Positions 1-7,766 of a DNA stretch of 64,000 bases are shown piece by piece (position 1 is the first letter of the stretch; every line of letters begins with the position of its first letter). The notes beneath the pieces are model-generated. The model saw only the letters and a program-made list of their open reading frames with translations. It was not told the origin of the DNA and did not search any database. The position numbers were made by a program, and so were the translations under genes. Source of the stretch: Desulfurococcales archaeon (lineage in GTDB: Archaea > Thermoproteota > Thermoprotei_A > Sulfolobales > AG1); the NCBI GenBank assembly GCA_009903825.1, contig WYEN01000104.1:52688-116687 (forward strand), given 5' to 3'.

Positions 1-1073
1 CCTTCTTTTAATATCTCTATCATCTCTTTAATACATGGAGAAGCATGATGAGGAACAAGATCTATTATGATCTTTATATCTTCTAAATGAGCTTTCTCTA
101 TAAGTCTCTTCAGATCATTCTCATCACCTAAATAAGGATCTATGCTGAAGTAGTCAGACACATCATATCTATGATAAGATGGAGATAAATGTATTGGCGT
201 CATATATATGGCTTCTATCCCGAGTTTTTTCAGATGATCTATTTTCTCTATCACACCTTTTAAATCTCCTCCTAAAAAGCCTCTTGGTCTAGGTATGATC
301 TCTGGGCTGATCTTGTTCGGAGGATCATTGTTTGGATCTGCGTTATAAAAGCTGTCTGGGAAAATTAAATAATATATTGTGCCTATCCACCAAGTCTTTC
401 GTGGATAACCAAAGATCTTTCTAGGCTCTATATATCTTGTGTCTTCAAAACCGTTGTAGCCATAGAAAACTTTTTTATTCCCAAGATCTAGTGTAAAGAT
501 GTATCTCGCAAGATCTTTGTTTACATATGTCTCAAAATAATCATAATAATCGTCTGTAAAAAACTTCTCCATGTTATATATTCTTCTTCCTCCTTCATAA
601 TCTATTGCTATAACATCTACATCTCTCACCTCGTTTTTTAAAGCTCTTAATCTTATCACGATCTTATCTATATATCTTGACAAAAACACAGGATCTGTCT
701 CTACATGTTCTATATAATCTGGATGAAGACCTCCCTCCTCCAAAGATCTTTTGAGTCTCTCAATACCCACATCTGCTATAGATGCTTTAATTCTTCTGTC
801 TAAAAAGTTCATCTCTATCTTATTAGGATTATCATCTTCATATACATCAAAAAGAGAGTCTACAAAAAAATATGGGTAGTAGCCTTCCCACAGTCTCGTC
901 CAGGCATCACATATATCACCAGATCTTCTCATAACAAATCTGCCGGGAATATATGAGGTGAAAGATGAGACTAGATAAAGTCTTTTCACACCGACACAGC
1001 TAGTATAAAATCTCACAATATATCTACCAAATCTATTTCCACCAGACCTCTCTCTATCAACAATCTCATACAT
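1..1073 (-). CDS. GH13 alpha-amylase family enzyme (neopullulanase/cyclomaltodextrinase type), partial
   Basis: The minus-strand frame is open from an ATG at 1073 to the window edge, so only the first 357 codons are present. Residues 1 to about 210 look like the N-terminal beta-sandwich module found ahead of the barrel in cyclomaltodextrinases and neopullulanases. The catalytic barrel then begins: GGDLKGVIEKIDHLKKLGIE, YMTPIH, SPSYHRYDVSDYF and IIDLVPHHASP are the GH13 region before and including conserved region I (DxxxxH). The catalytic Asp and Glu lie outside the window. No signal peptide is visible, so it probably acts in the cytosol on maltooligosaccharides. An AGGTC precedes the start. 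Family is secure; substrate is inference. Confidence 0.88.
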   Translation of the reverse strand, partial: MYEIVDRERSGGNRFGRYIVRFYTSCVGVKRLYLVSSFTSYIPGRFVMRRSGDICDAWTRLWEGYYPYFFVDSLFDVYEDDNPNKIEMNFLDRRIKASIADVGIERLKRSLEEGGLHPDYIEHVETDPVFLSRYIDKIVIRLRALKNEVRDVDVIAIDYEGGRRIYNMEKFFTDDYYDYFETYVNKDLARYIFTLDLGNKKVFYGYNGFEDTRYIEPRKIFGYPRKTWWIGTIYYLIFPDSFYNADPNNDPPNKISPEIIPRPRGFLGGDLKGVIEKIDHLKKLGIEAIYMTPIHLSPSYHRYDVSDYFSIDPYLGDENDLKRLIEKAHLEDIKIIIDLVPHHASPCIKEMIEILKE

Positions 1074-1142
1074 AATATATGACCTGCATTGATTTATGAG
1101 AAAATAAAAATATATTCTGAGAAACTATAAACATAGAAGAGG

Positions 1143-1218
1143 GCGGCGGTAGTCTAGCCTGGTCTAGGACGCCGGCCTGCCACGCCGGAGATCCCGGGTT
1201 CGAATCCCGGCCGCCGCA
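1143..1218 (+). tRNA. tRNA-Gly(GCC)
   Basis: Cloverleaf of 76 nt. The acceptor stem is GCGGCGG/CCGCCGC with discriminator A1218. The anticodon stem CCGGC/GCCGG encloses the loop CTGCCAC, giving anticodon GCC. The T arm holds the standard GGTTCGAATCC. CCA is not encoded and no intron is seen. An A/T-rich TATA-like stretch lies about 28-38 nt upstream. It marks one edge of the accessory island that ends at tRNA-Leu. Confidence 0.95.
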
Positions 1219-1269
1219 TCAAGACCATCTCCACGTTGATCCTTGTTTATAAATTAATGTTCCTTAAAA

Positions 1270-1314
<45 letters not shown>

Positions 1315-1344
1315 ACTTAAGATTAGTTGATTACAAACAAGAGA

Positions 1345-1382
1345 TTTATAAGCTTTGGATACCCCAAGTAAACTTGGGGTAT
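1345..1382 (+). promoter_or_regulatory. TATA element and perfect 11-bp inverted repeat upstream of the ATPase
   Basis: The arms ATACCCCAAGT and ACTTGGGGTAT are perfect inverted repeats separated by AA (1359-1382). They end 8 nt before the TTG start at 1391. A TATA-like TTTATAAG sits at about 1345-1352, so a start site 25 nt further on would fall inside the palindrome, as expected for an operator or autoregulatory site. I recall similar palindromes before archaeal ATPases of this family. Binding by the ATPase or another factor is inference. Confidence 0.65.
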
Positions 1383-1390
1383 AGTAAGTA

Positions 1391-2500
1391 TTGTTGTTTG
1401 ATATAAAACCTAAAGATCGAAGAAACGATCTATATGATTTTGATAAAGAGCTTGAGATGCTTAAAAAAGGTTTAGAGAAAGCTCCTATAACTCTTTTGAT
1501 TGGAGTTAGAAGATCTGGGAAGACATCGCTTCTTAAAGTTGTTTTGAATGAGCTTAATCACCCTTATATATATTTAGACACGAGGCTATCTGTTTATCCG
1601 ACTTACAGAGATTTTGCTAATGTTATAAAGATTTCTTTAGAAGATTTTATAATTAGAAACACTTCTTTATACAAGAAAATTGTTGAGAGATTACGTAGAA
1701 TTGATGGCATAACGATCTCTTTATCACCGTTATCCGTAGGCATCTCTTGGAGAGGTGACAAAAGATTCGAGCTTATAGAATTGTTTTCTGCTCTTAATAA
1801 AATAGGTTCTGAACTTAGAGAGCCTGTTATAATAGCATTTGATGAAGCACAAGAACTTAGAAAAATCACTTGGATAAATTTTTCAAGAATTTTTGCATAT
1901 GCATATGATAATCTAGAGTATATTAGAATAGTGTTAACAGGTTCTGAGGTAGGTCTTTTATATAAATTCATAGGTGTCAATGATAGCAAATCACCTCTCT
2001 ACGGCAGATATATACATGTTGTGTCTACAAGAAGATTAAGTTATGAAGAGTCTATCGATTTTCTTGAGAAAGGATTTAAAGAAGTGAGAGTTGAGATTTC
2101 AAGACAAATTATTGAGAAGGCAGCCAGAACATTTGGAGGCGTCATAGGCTGGCTCACGCTGTTCGGCTACAACTGTTATATGAATATCAAGACCTGTTCT
2201 GAAAATATTGATGAGATTATTAAAACAGCAGTTGATATAGCTAAGCAAGAGATCAAAAATTTTCTAGAGAGCAGAAGAAGTGATAGATATAAGATCCTAT
2301 TGAAATTATTGACAAAAGAAAGAAGCTGGAGCGAGATAAAAAATAGACTTGAAGATATCGAGGGCAGAACAATAAATGATAAAACACTTAACGAACTGCT
2401 GGTCACACTACTTAATCTCTCTATCATAGAGAAAACAGACAACAGATACATGATCTCAGACCCTATAACTAGAAGAGCTGTAGAAGAACTATTAGGCTAG
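1391..2500 (+). CDS. Archaeal AAA+ (STAND-like, PF01637-type) ATPase
   Basis: 369 residues. Walker A is GVRRSGKTSLLK (about residues 38-49) and Walker B is VIIAFDEAQEL (about 147-157). A sensor-like LTGSEVGLLY follows, then a C-terminal winged-helix-like tail (about 290-369). This is the layout of the archaeal-type ATPases that are expanded in accessory loci of hyperthermophiles. Function is unknown; members are suspected in defence or toxin-like roles. The start is TTG. The gene lies just after the palindrome and near TA modules. No C-terminal nuclease domain is evident. Confidence 0.85.
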   Translation: MLFDIKPKDRRNDLYDFDKELEMLKKGLEKAPITLLIGVRRSGKTSLLKVVLNELNHPYIYLDTRLSVYPTYRDFANVIKISLEDFIIRNTSLYKKIVERLRRIDGITISLSPLSVGISWRGDKRFELIELFSALNKIGSELREPVIIAFDEAQELRKITWINFSRIFAYAYDNLEYIRIVLTGSEVGLLYKFIGVNDSKSPLYGRYIHVVSTRRLSYEESIDFLEKGFKEVRVEISRQIIEKAARTFGGVIGWLTLFGYNCYMNIKTCSENIDEIIKTAVDIAKQEIKNFLESRRSDRYKILLKLLTKERSWSEIKNRLEDIEGRTINDKTLNELLVTLLNLSIIEKTDNRYMISDPITRRAVEELLG

Positions 2501-2518
2501 ATCAACTTAAAAATTCAG

Positions 2519-2926
2519 CTAGACTGGTATTGTTTTTACTCCAAGTCTTTCAGCAATATCTGCCTGTTTTTTATCACTTGTTATAAGCTCTAGATTTCTT
2601 CTTTTAGCAACAGCTATGAAGAGAGCATCATATATGGTTATATGAATAGTTATATGATTATTAACAGCTATTTCAAATGCATCAGTTAAGTATCGTTCTT
2701 GAGATTCCAAAGGAAAAGGTCTGTTCTCTGTTAAGTCTTTAATGATTTTAACAACTGTCTCATACATGATCTCTTCTTTTATAATCTTTTTCCGGAAAGC
2801 ATTTAGGGTCTCTTTAACAGCTAGATCTATGGTTAACACTCCTTCCAACATATATCTTCTGACATCTTCTCATCCTTTCTCACGTGAGAAATATTTGATC
2901 AATGCAGAAGAATCAATGATCCCCAC
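2519..2926 (-). pseudogene. vapC: VapC-type PIN toxin with in-frame TGA at codon 19
   Basis: From a GTG at 2926 the frame reads VGIIDSSALIKYFSREKG, then TGA (2872-2870), then EDVRRYMLEGVLTIDLAVKE to the stop at 2519. A Trp is usual at this place in VapC proteins, so a TGG-to-TGA change is the simplest explanation. The longest uninterrupted ORF (from ATG 2851, 110 aa) lacks the first catalytic Asp (the D of IIDSS) but keeps the downstream acidic residues (E in LAVKETLN, D in IYDALFIA, D in ITSDK). The gene overlaps its antitoxin by 14 nt in standard VapBC fashion. It is probably a dead toxin, unless the TGA is read through or is a sequencing error. Confidence 0.8.
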
Positions 2927-3137
2927 GATCTTCCCTCACACTTCTAACTGAAAAACCCTCTTCGCTAGGTCTCATCTCTGTCAAGATCTTATCCCATTCT
3001 TCAACAAATTTTCTAATCTTAATCTTCCATGCAAGTTCTTCTAAAAATCTTCTAATTTCTTCACTTATATTCACGTTATTTTGTTCTAAAATTTCCTTAA
3101 TCTCTCTACGAATTCTTACACTAATCACAACACTCAT
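2913..3137 (-). CDS. vapB: VapB-type antitoxin (ribbon-helix-helix-like)
   Basis: Short protein with an N-terminal strand MSVVISVRIRREIKEI, then helices NVNISEEIRRFLEEL and a charged C-terminal tail (RPSEEGFSVRSVREDRGDH) of the kind that binds the toxin. I chose the ATG at 3137 because the family normally begins at the SVVISVRI strand; an in-frame ATG lies six codons upstream at 3155. Its stop overlaps the GTG start of the broken VapC by 14 nt. It would repress its own promoter and neutralise the toxin. With the toxin interrupted, it may be an orphan antitoxin. Confidence 0.75.
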   Translation of the reverse strand: MSVVISVRIRREIKEILEQNNVNISEEIRRFLEELAWKIKIRKFVEEWDKILTEMRPSEEGFSVRSVREDRGDH

Positions 3138-3452
3138 AGACCCAATCGTATTCAATAATGTATACTACATATATAAATACAGATTTGTGAAGATTTTCAA
3201 TTATTTTCTAGCAGACATTACAGTATATAAACTTGTAGACACAGCCAACTTCTTCTATATAACTGAGAGTTTAATATTTATGAGGGCATATAGATGTTTA
3301 TACAAGTTTTTCTGCCTATAGCGAAGAAGACAAGCATAAAAAGGTTTTAAACAAATGATCAACTTTAAGATCTAGCTTCATAGCTGATTATAATCTTAAT
3401 TTATAAGAGATCTAGATCTGTTATAGATTTTAAAGTTTTGATAAATATGTTT
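3138..3452. other. Intergenic stretch without a recognisable gene
   Basis: About 315 A/T-rich bases between the vapB promoter side and the end of the next TA module. The first 30 nt contain TATA-like sequence that may serve vapB on the minus strand. I see no ORF, tRNA, guide RNA or clear repeat in the remainder. Confidence 0.5.
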
Positions 3453-3686
3453 TTAATCAACAGTTGGTATGTTTGCTGATTCCTTGGCTATTTCAATAAA
3501 TTCATCAACACTCATATTACTCATCTTGGCGGCAGTTCTAAAATCTCCTGTCTCTATATAGTATTCTAATGCTATTCTGATTTTAGGCGGCTGTGATCTT
3601 ATGAAATCCCAATTTGCATATCTTCTTCTAATCTCTCTAGCTTCTTTAAAACGTTCTATCCACTCTTTTAATATCTTCTCGCTCAT
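3453..3686 (-). CDS. UPF0175-like antitoxin, copy B
   Basis: 77 aa, all helical, with the conserved core RRRYANWDFIRSQPPKIRIA followed by LEYYIETGDFRTAAKMSNMSVDEFIEIA. This matches the UPF0175 antitoxin family, known to pair with PIN-like DUF3368 toxins. Its start overlaps the end of the toxin gene (ATGA overlap, 3683-3686), so it is translated after the toxin, the reverse of the usual order. A 99-bp stretch is identical to copy A on the other side of the toxin. Family assignment is from recall of the motif. Confidence 0.72.
   Translation of the reverse strand: MSEKILKEWIERFKEAREIRRRYANWDFIRSQPPKIRIALEYYIETGDFRTAAKMSNMSVDEFIEIAKESANIPTVD
3543..3641 (-). repeat. 99-bp direct repeat, copy 2
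   Basis: Base-for-base identical to 4284-4382. It encodes the 33-residue core of the UPF0175-like antitoxin. The two copies flank the PIN toxin in the same orientation, so recombination between them would delete the toxin and leave one antitoxin. Confidence 0.93.
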
Positions 3687-4204
3687 TTCAGATGCTCTCT
3701 ATATCTATCTAAGTCTCGTCTAGAATAAATATGTTTTGTCTCTTGTTGATAAATTTCTAACTCATCTTTAAAACTATTTATAAGGCCTGATCTCCATAGT
3801 AGATACAGTATATCAATGCCTCTCAATATTTTAACATTTGAATACTCAGGATCATAACTTGCCAAGGCTATTGCGCCTCCATTTTCAGTCAAAACTGTAA
3901 GATCAAGTCTTCTCCCAGCTACTAGACAGAAAGCCTCTGGATAATCTACTGGTCTTATAGGCAGTCTTCTGCTTCTTGCAACAAGATTCAATGCTTCTCT
4001 AGATATATCAGGCAGCTCAGGAAATATTGCGAGCCCACCTTCTTCTAAACCTTCTGCGATCCATGTTAATGATCTTTCGCTTCTAATCTCTGTTAAAACA
4101 CTCTCTGGAATATAAATTACTTCAAATAGTCTGAATATAAGTCTACTCTTTGAATATCTGATCCAGTCTATCAAAAATGACGTGTCAGCTATAGCACTAG
4201 CCAA
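3683..4204 (-). CDS. DUF3368-like PIN-domain toxin
   Basis: 173 aa. The N-terminal IADTSFLIDWI carries the first PIN-type Asp, followed by FEVIYIPESVLTEI with a conserved Glu, YPEAFCLVAGRRLDLTVLTENGG and a C-terminal helix region. This is the DUF3368 pattern, a PIN-like ribonuclease toxin partnered with UPF0175. The start is TTG at 4204, inside the last codons of antitoxin copy A (8-nt overlap). Its stop overlaps copy B. The third acidic position is TEN rather than the more usual TDD/SDD, so activity is not certain. Confidence 0.72.
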   Translation of the reverse strand: MASAIADTSFLIDWIRYSKSRLIFRLFEVIYIPESVLTEIRSERSLTWIAEGLEEGGLAIFPELPDISREALNLVARSRRLPIRPVDYPEAFCLVAGRRLDLTVLTENGGAIALASYDPEYSNVKILRGIDILYLLWRSGLINSFKDELEIYQQETKHIYSRRDLDRYREHLK

Positions 4205-4433
4205 TGCTAGGGATCCCAGCTTTAATTCTCAGCTCATTAAACTCCTCCATACTCATTCCAGCTAATTTAGCGGCATTATAAAGATCTCCTGTCTCTATAT
4301 AGTATTCTAATGCTATTCTGATTTTAGGCGGCTGTGATCTTATGAAATCCCAATTTGCATATCTTCTTCTAATCTCTCTAGCCTCTCTGAAATACTCTAT
4401 CCATTCTCTAATTGTTAAACTAGTCTCTGAAAG
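4197..4433 (-). pseudogene. UPF0175-like antitoxin, copy A, without a standard start codon
   Basis: The minus-strand frame reads LSETSLTIREWIEYFREARE and then the same core as copy B, ending ETGDLYNAAKLAGMSMEEFN...GIPSIG with TAG at 4199-4197. Between the upstream TAA and the conserved core there is no ATG, GTG or TTG. The codon aligned with copy B's Met is CTT (4433), and an ATT lies at 4412. It is either a decayed gene or one begun at a rare codon. Its 3' end overlaps the toxin's TTG start by 8 nt, typical of a coupled antitoxin-toxin pair. This copy, not B, is in the canonical position. Confidence 0.65.
4284..4382 (-). repeat. 99-bp direct repeat, copy 1
   Basis: Identical to 3543-3641, in the same orientation. 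Outside these 99 bp the two antitoxin genes diverge quickly, which suggests gene conversion or a partial duplication. Confidence 0.93.
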
Positions 4434-4502
4434 TTTAGATATTATGTTCCACCAGAGTTTATATTATTTTATTTAAAATTTTTATTTTATGAACATGGAG
4501 AT

Positions 4503-5210
4503 GTGTTGTCTGAGAGAATTATTCGAGAGATCTTGTTAATGATCTTAAGAGTAGGAGCTTATGATCTGAAAAAGATCTCTGAATCTCTCAAGATCTCTGA
4601 AGAAAAAATTATAGAGATATTAGACAGCGCAGGGATCTCATATTATGATCTAGAGAAATATGATAAAATAGATCTTGCGCTTAAATATCTAGAGTTTAAA
4701 GGAGATCCTGAGAAAATCTCTGAGCATCTTGATTGGAGAGATTTTGAGAAATTTATTGAGAAAATATTTAGAAACTACGGCTATTACGTCGTCAGAGGCT
4801 TAAGAAGTTCTCCTCCACTGGGATTTGAAATAGATCTTCTTGCAACAGATGTTTTTAAAAGAAGATCATATGTGATAGATTGTAAACATTGGAGAAGAAG
4901 TAGAGAGAAAATTCTAAAAGAAGTTGCAGAAGATCTTATTGAGAGAATAAGAAGATTAGTTAAAAAATGTTTTAGAATAAAAAGGATCTATCCATGGATA
5001 AAAGAATCAGATCATGTTATTCCAATTATAATAACGCTTAGAGAGACTGAGACAAGAAAAATATTTGATAAAGTAATTGTTGCACCAATTCATTTATTAA
5101 AAGATCTTATTGAAAACATAGATTACTACATAGATCTTCTGGAGATAAAACCTATAAAAATATCATGTGAAACATTAGAATTAGAAGATTTCAAACAAAA
5201 GGATCTGTAG
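4503..5210 (+). CDS. Mrr-like PD-(D/E)xK endonuclease
   Basis: 235 aa. An N-terminal helix-turn-helix-like segment (residues 1-50, LKKISESLKISEEKIIEI) is followed by a nuclease core: LDWRDFEKFIEKIFRNYGY, then FEIDLLATD and YVIDCKHW. The E-ID...DCKHW pattern is the Mrr/restriction-endonuclease-like PD-(D/E)xK signature, with Asp of FEID and Asp-x-Lys of DCKHW as the likely metal site. The start is GTG. It sits alone between the TA modules and tRNA-Leu, so a defence role is plausible. A DNA-repair nuclease is the alternative. Confidence 0.75.
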   Translation: MLSERIIREILLMILRVGAYDLKKISESLKISEEKIIEILDSAGISYYDLEKYDKIDLALKYLEFKGDPEKISEHLDWRDFEKFIEKIFRNYGYYVVRGLRSSPPLGFEIDLLATDVFKRRSYVIDCKHWRRSREKILKEVAEDLIERIRRLVKKCFRIKRIYPWIKESDHVIPIIITLRETETRKIFDKVIVAPIHLLKDLIENIDYYIDLLEIKPIKISCETLELEDFKQKDL

Positions 5211-5251
5211 ATAAAAATTATTTATCTCAAAAACATGATATTCATTATAGG

Positions 5252-5336
5252 GCGGGGGTGCCCGAGCCAGGTCAAAGGGGTCGGGCTCAGGACCCGATGG
5301 CGTAGGCCTGCGTGGGTTCAAATCCCACCCCCCGCA
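5252..5336 (+). tRNA. tRNA-Leu(CAG)
   Basis: Class II tRNA of 85 nt. The acceptor stem is GCGGGGG/CCCCCGC with A5336. The anticodon stem TCGGG/CCCGA encloses CTCAGGA, giving CAG. A long variable arm (TGGCGTAGGCCTGCG region) and GGGTTCAAATCCC T arm are present. CCA is not encoded. It forms the right edge of the accessory island. Confidence 0.95.
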
Positions 5337-5349
5337 TAGAACTTTATAC

Positions 5350-6033
5350 TTAGATTTTTTGAGATGTCTTTATGTTTATTATCTCTCCATTTTCGATCTC
5401 TATTAAATTATCTGGAGAAATTTTTTCTACCAAACTCTCTTCATGAATGCTTATTACAACTCCTCTATCTTCCTCTTTTACTCTTCTTAAGATATTGATC
5501 AGTTTTGTTCTTTTGTTTTTATCTAAATGAGAGAACGGCTCGTCTAAAAACATTATTTGAGGTTTCAATATTAATGCTCTTGCTAATGATATCAGCTGAG
5601 ATTGTCCTGCAGAAAGTTGCGAAGCATCTCTATATGCAAGTTCTTCGATCTCTAGCTCTTTGAGAACTTCAAAAGCTTTTTCAACAGCCTCTCTCTTGTC
5701 AAAACCTCTCAGTCTTAATCCATAAATTATGTTGTCAACGACAGATCCTCTTAAGATCACAGGTTTCTCATGAACATAAACTATTGTTCTTCTTATGATA
5801 AGCTTCTCATGGTCATCTAAAGACCAGTAGTCTTTATCATCTATATAAACAGATCCTTTCACAGGCTTGTAGATTAAAGATCCTATCTTCATCAAAGTAG
5901 TCTTGCCACTTCCATTAGGACCTAGAAGAACGGTGATCTCTTTTGTTCTAAAACTTATAGAGATGTTTTTCAAAACCCATTCTCTAGAGTTAGAATATTT
6001 ATACCACACGTTTTTCAAAGAGATCATATTCAA
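5350..6033 (-). CDS. tupC: Tungstate ABC transporter ATP-binding protein
   Basis: 227 aa. Walker A is GPNGSGKTT (about residue 37), the signature is QLSAGQSQLISLARAL and Walker B is IMFLDEPFS, followed by the switch His in ISIHEE. Third gene of the minus-strand operon tupA-tupB-tupC; its ATG overlaps the tupB stop by 4 nt (6030-6033). It energises tungstate (or molybdate) import from the cytoplasmic face. Specificity is inferred from the binding protein. Confidence 0.88.
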   Translation of the reverse strand: MNMISLKNVWYKYSNSREWVLKNISISFRTKEITVLLGPNGSGKTTLMKIGSLIYKPVKGSVYIDDKDYWSLDDHEKLIIRRTIVYVHEKPVILRGSVVDNIIYGLRLRGFDKREAVEKAFEVLKELEIEELAYRDASQLSAGQSQLISLARALILKPQIMFLDEPFSHLDKNKRTKLINILRRVKEEDRGVVISIHEESLVEKISPDNLIEIENGEIINIKTSQKI

Positions 6034-6671
6034 TATCTTACTCCTCTACCGATAATTTTCAAGACTATTGATGTCATTATCATTATAAAGACTAATATAG
6101 ATCCTAAGACAAGTGATGATTCAAACTCTCCTTTAGAGACTCCCAAAGCTATTGCTGTAGTCATCACTCTTGTAAAATCCTTTATATTTCCACCAATCAT
6201 CAGAGCAATCCCAAGCTCTCCAACAGCTCTGGAAAAGCCCATTATGCCAGATGCTAAAAGACCTAGATAAGACTCTCGGAAAACAAGAATCATTTTTTGA
6301 ACCTCGGTTGCTCCCATGGCAATAGCGAATTCTCCATATATATGTAAGGCGTTTCTCAATATTCTGAAACTTGTGGACATTATAAGAGGGATCACCAGTA
6401 TAGCTTCTCCTATGATTATCGCCTGAGGCGTGTATAATAGATTTAAAAAACCTAGAGGCCCTGATCTGCTGAACAAAAAATATAATAAGAGACCTAAAAC
6501 AACTGTAGGGATCCCTACTAAAGACTCTACTATAGAGGATATCAGCTCAACTCTTCTCCTTATGGCAAGAATATATGCTAAAGGCACTCCTATGAAAAAA
6601 GCTATTAAAGCAGCTGATCCTGAGATCCATATAGATCTTAGTGTTATACTTATGATCTCTTCTTCAGCCAT
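6030..6671 (-). CDS. tupB: Tungstate ABC transporter permease
   Basis: About 213 aa with five to six membrane helices. The coupling-loop motif AIAMGATEVQKMILVFRES contains the EAA-type Gly. The hydrophobic stretch WISGSAALIAFFIGVPLAYI begins the membrane domain. I prefer ATG 6671 (MAEEEIISITL), 1 nt after the tupA stop and with GAGGGATC upstream; an in-frame ATG at 6704 would overlap tupA by 32 nt. It closely resembles WtpB/TupB permeases. Confidence 0.85.
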   Translation of the reverse strand: MAEEEIISITLRSIWISGSAALIAFFIGVPLAYILAIRRRVELISSIVESLVGIPTVVLGLLLYFLFSRSGPLGFLNLLYTPQAIIIGEAILVIPLIMSTSFRILRNALHIYGEFAIAMGATEVQKMILVFRESYLGLLASGIMGFSRAVGELGIALMIGGNIKDFTRVMTTAIALGVSKGEFESSLVLGSILVFIMIMTSIVLKIIGRGVRY

Positions 6672-6672
6672 C

Positions 6673-7662
6673 TTAAGATCCCTCGGCAATTCGTAGCCAT
6701 TCACATGTCAACTCTTTCTCTCTATCAATAGCAGGATTAAATAAGGAAGCTCCGTACTCTTCTACACCAAATTTTCCTATAAGATCTTTCTGATTATCAT
6801 ATACAAAATCTAGGAATGTTTTTGCATAAATCTTAAGATCAGATGAACAGCTTTTTACAAGATACATACTGTAGATGTTTATAAGATCAGAGCCTTTAGA
6901 AAAGAGCTCCTCTAAATAGGGCAGTCTACCCTCTTTCTTAAATTTAAGATAAGTTCCTACATCACTGAGAGTATAAGCTTTCATCTCATTAGACATGATC
7001 AAGACTTGATCCATGCCGGCGCCAGCCTCTCTATACCATGGCCTGCCATGAGGATCAAGACCTGTCTTATTCCATATAGAGAGCTCTTTAATATGTGTGC
7101 CTGAGTTATCGCCTCTACTAATAAAAATAGCTTTGCCATGCTCTCCGGCGTAATATATTCTTCTAAAAGCATCTTCAGCAGAAGTAGCATTTCTAATCAT
7201 GGCAGGATCATCCGAAGGACCTACTATAATAAAATAGTTATAAGCAAAAATTCTTCCATACTCAAGAACTCCTTTACTAATATATTGTTGTTCAAGATCA
7301 GGTGCGTGAACAAATACTGCACAGACATCACCTCTTTCAGCAATTTTAAGTGCTGCACCTGTGCCAACAGGTATAAAATCAATTTTTATAGTAGAATAAA
7401 GTTTGTTAAATTGAGACGCTAAATAACTTAAGAGACCTGTGGCATATAAAGATGTTGTAGTACTGACTCTGATCCTAATCTCATTCTGTGGCGGAGGAGG
7501 ATATGATGTGAATAAAGTCGTTGTAATAGTATATGTAGCAGAGGCTCTGCTAATCTCTTTTGAGATATTATATTGTAATATATTTAATGCGACTAGAAAA
7601 AGGATCATTATTAAAAGAAGTGATATGATGATCTTGTGAGACGAACCTTTGTCAACATACAT
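6673..7662 (-). CDS. tupA: Tungstate-binding lipoprotein-like or membrane-anchored protein
   Basis: 329 aa. The N-terminal membrane segment (about residues 10-30, IIISLLLIMILFLVALNILQ) serves as signal or anchor. The mature domain begins IRVSTTTSLYATGLLSYLA; the TTTS loop and later SRGDNSGTHIKE are hallmarks of TupA-type tungstate-binding proteins. YREAGAGMDQVLIMS and AYTLSDVGTYLKF are also typical. It captures tungstate outside the cell for TupBC. The operon is transcribed away from the ModE-like gene at 7767. Confidence 0.88.
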   Translation of the reverse strand: MYVDKGSSHKIIISLLLIMILFLVALNILQYNISKEISRASATYTITTTLFTSYPPPPQNEIRIRVSTTTSLYATGLLSYLASQFNKLYSTIKIDFIPVGTGAALKIAERGDVCAVFVHAPDLEQQYISKGVLEYGRIFAYNYFIIVGPSDDPAMIRNATSAEDAFRRIYYAGEHGKAIFISRGDNSGTHIKELSIWNKTGLDPHGRPWYREAGAGMDQVLIMSNEMKAYTLSDVGTYLKFKKEGRLPYLEELFSKGSDLINIYSMYLVKSCSSDLKIYAKTFLDFVYDNQKDLIGKFGVEEYGASLFNPAIDREKELTCEWLRIAEGS

Positions 7663-7766
7663 ATTAATCCCTATGAACGTGTTATTAAATAAATTTATAA
7701 ATATATCAGTTGTTTGATAACAGATAACAAAAATTATTATTTTCTAAGAGAAATCTTTTTGAGATT
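7663..7766. promoter_or_regulatory. Divergent promoter region of tupABC and the ModE-like gene
   Basis: A 104-nt A/T-rich gap between two divergent starts, with TATA-like TTTATAAATATAT near 7695-7707. GTTATT (about 7680) and GATAAC (about 7716 and 7723) form imperfect inverted half-sites that could be the regulator's operator. No consensus could be confirmed. Confidence 0.45.

Noticed and set aside
2870..2872. TGA in vapC as selenocysteine or reassigned Trp codon
   Set aside because: Other genes here use TGA as stop (e.g. the vapB and modE-neighbour ends), the position is normally Trp, and no SECIS-like structure was seen.
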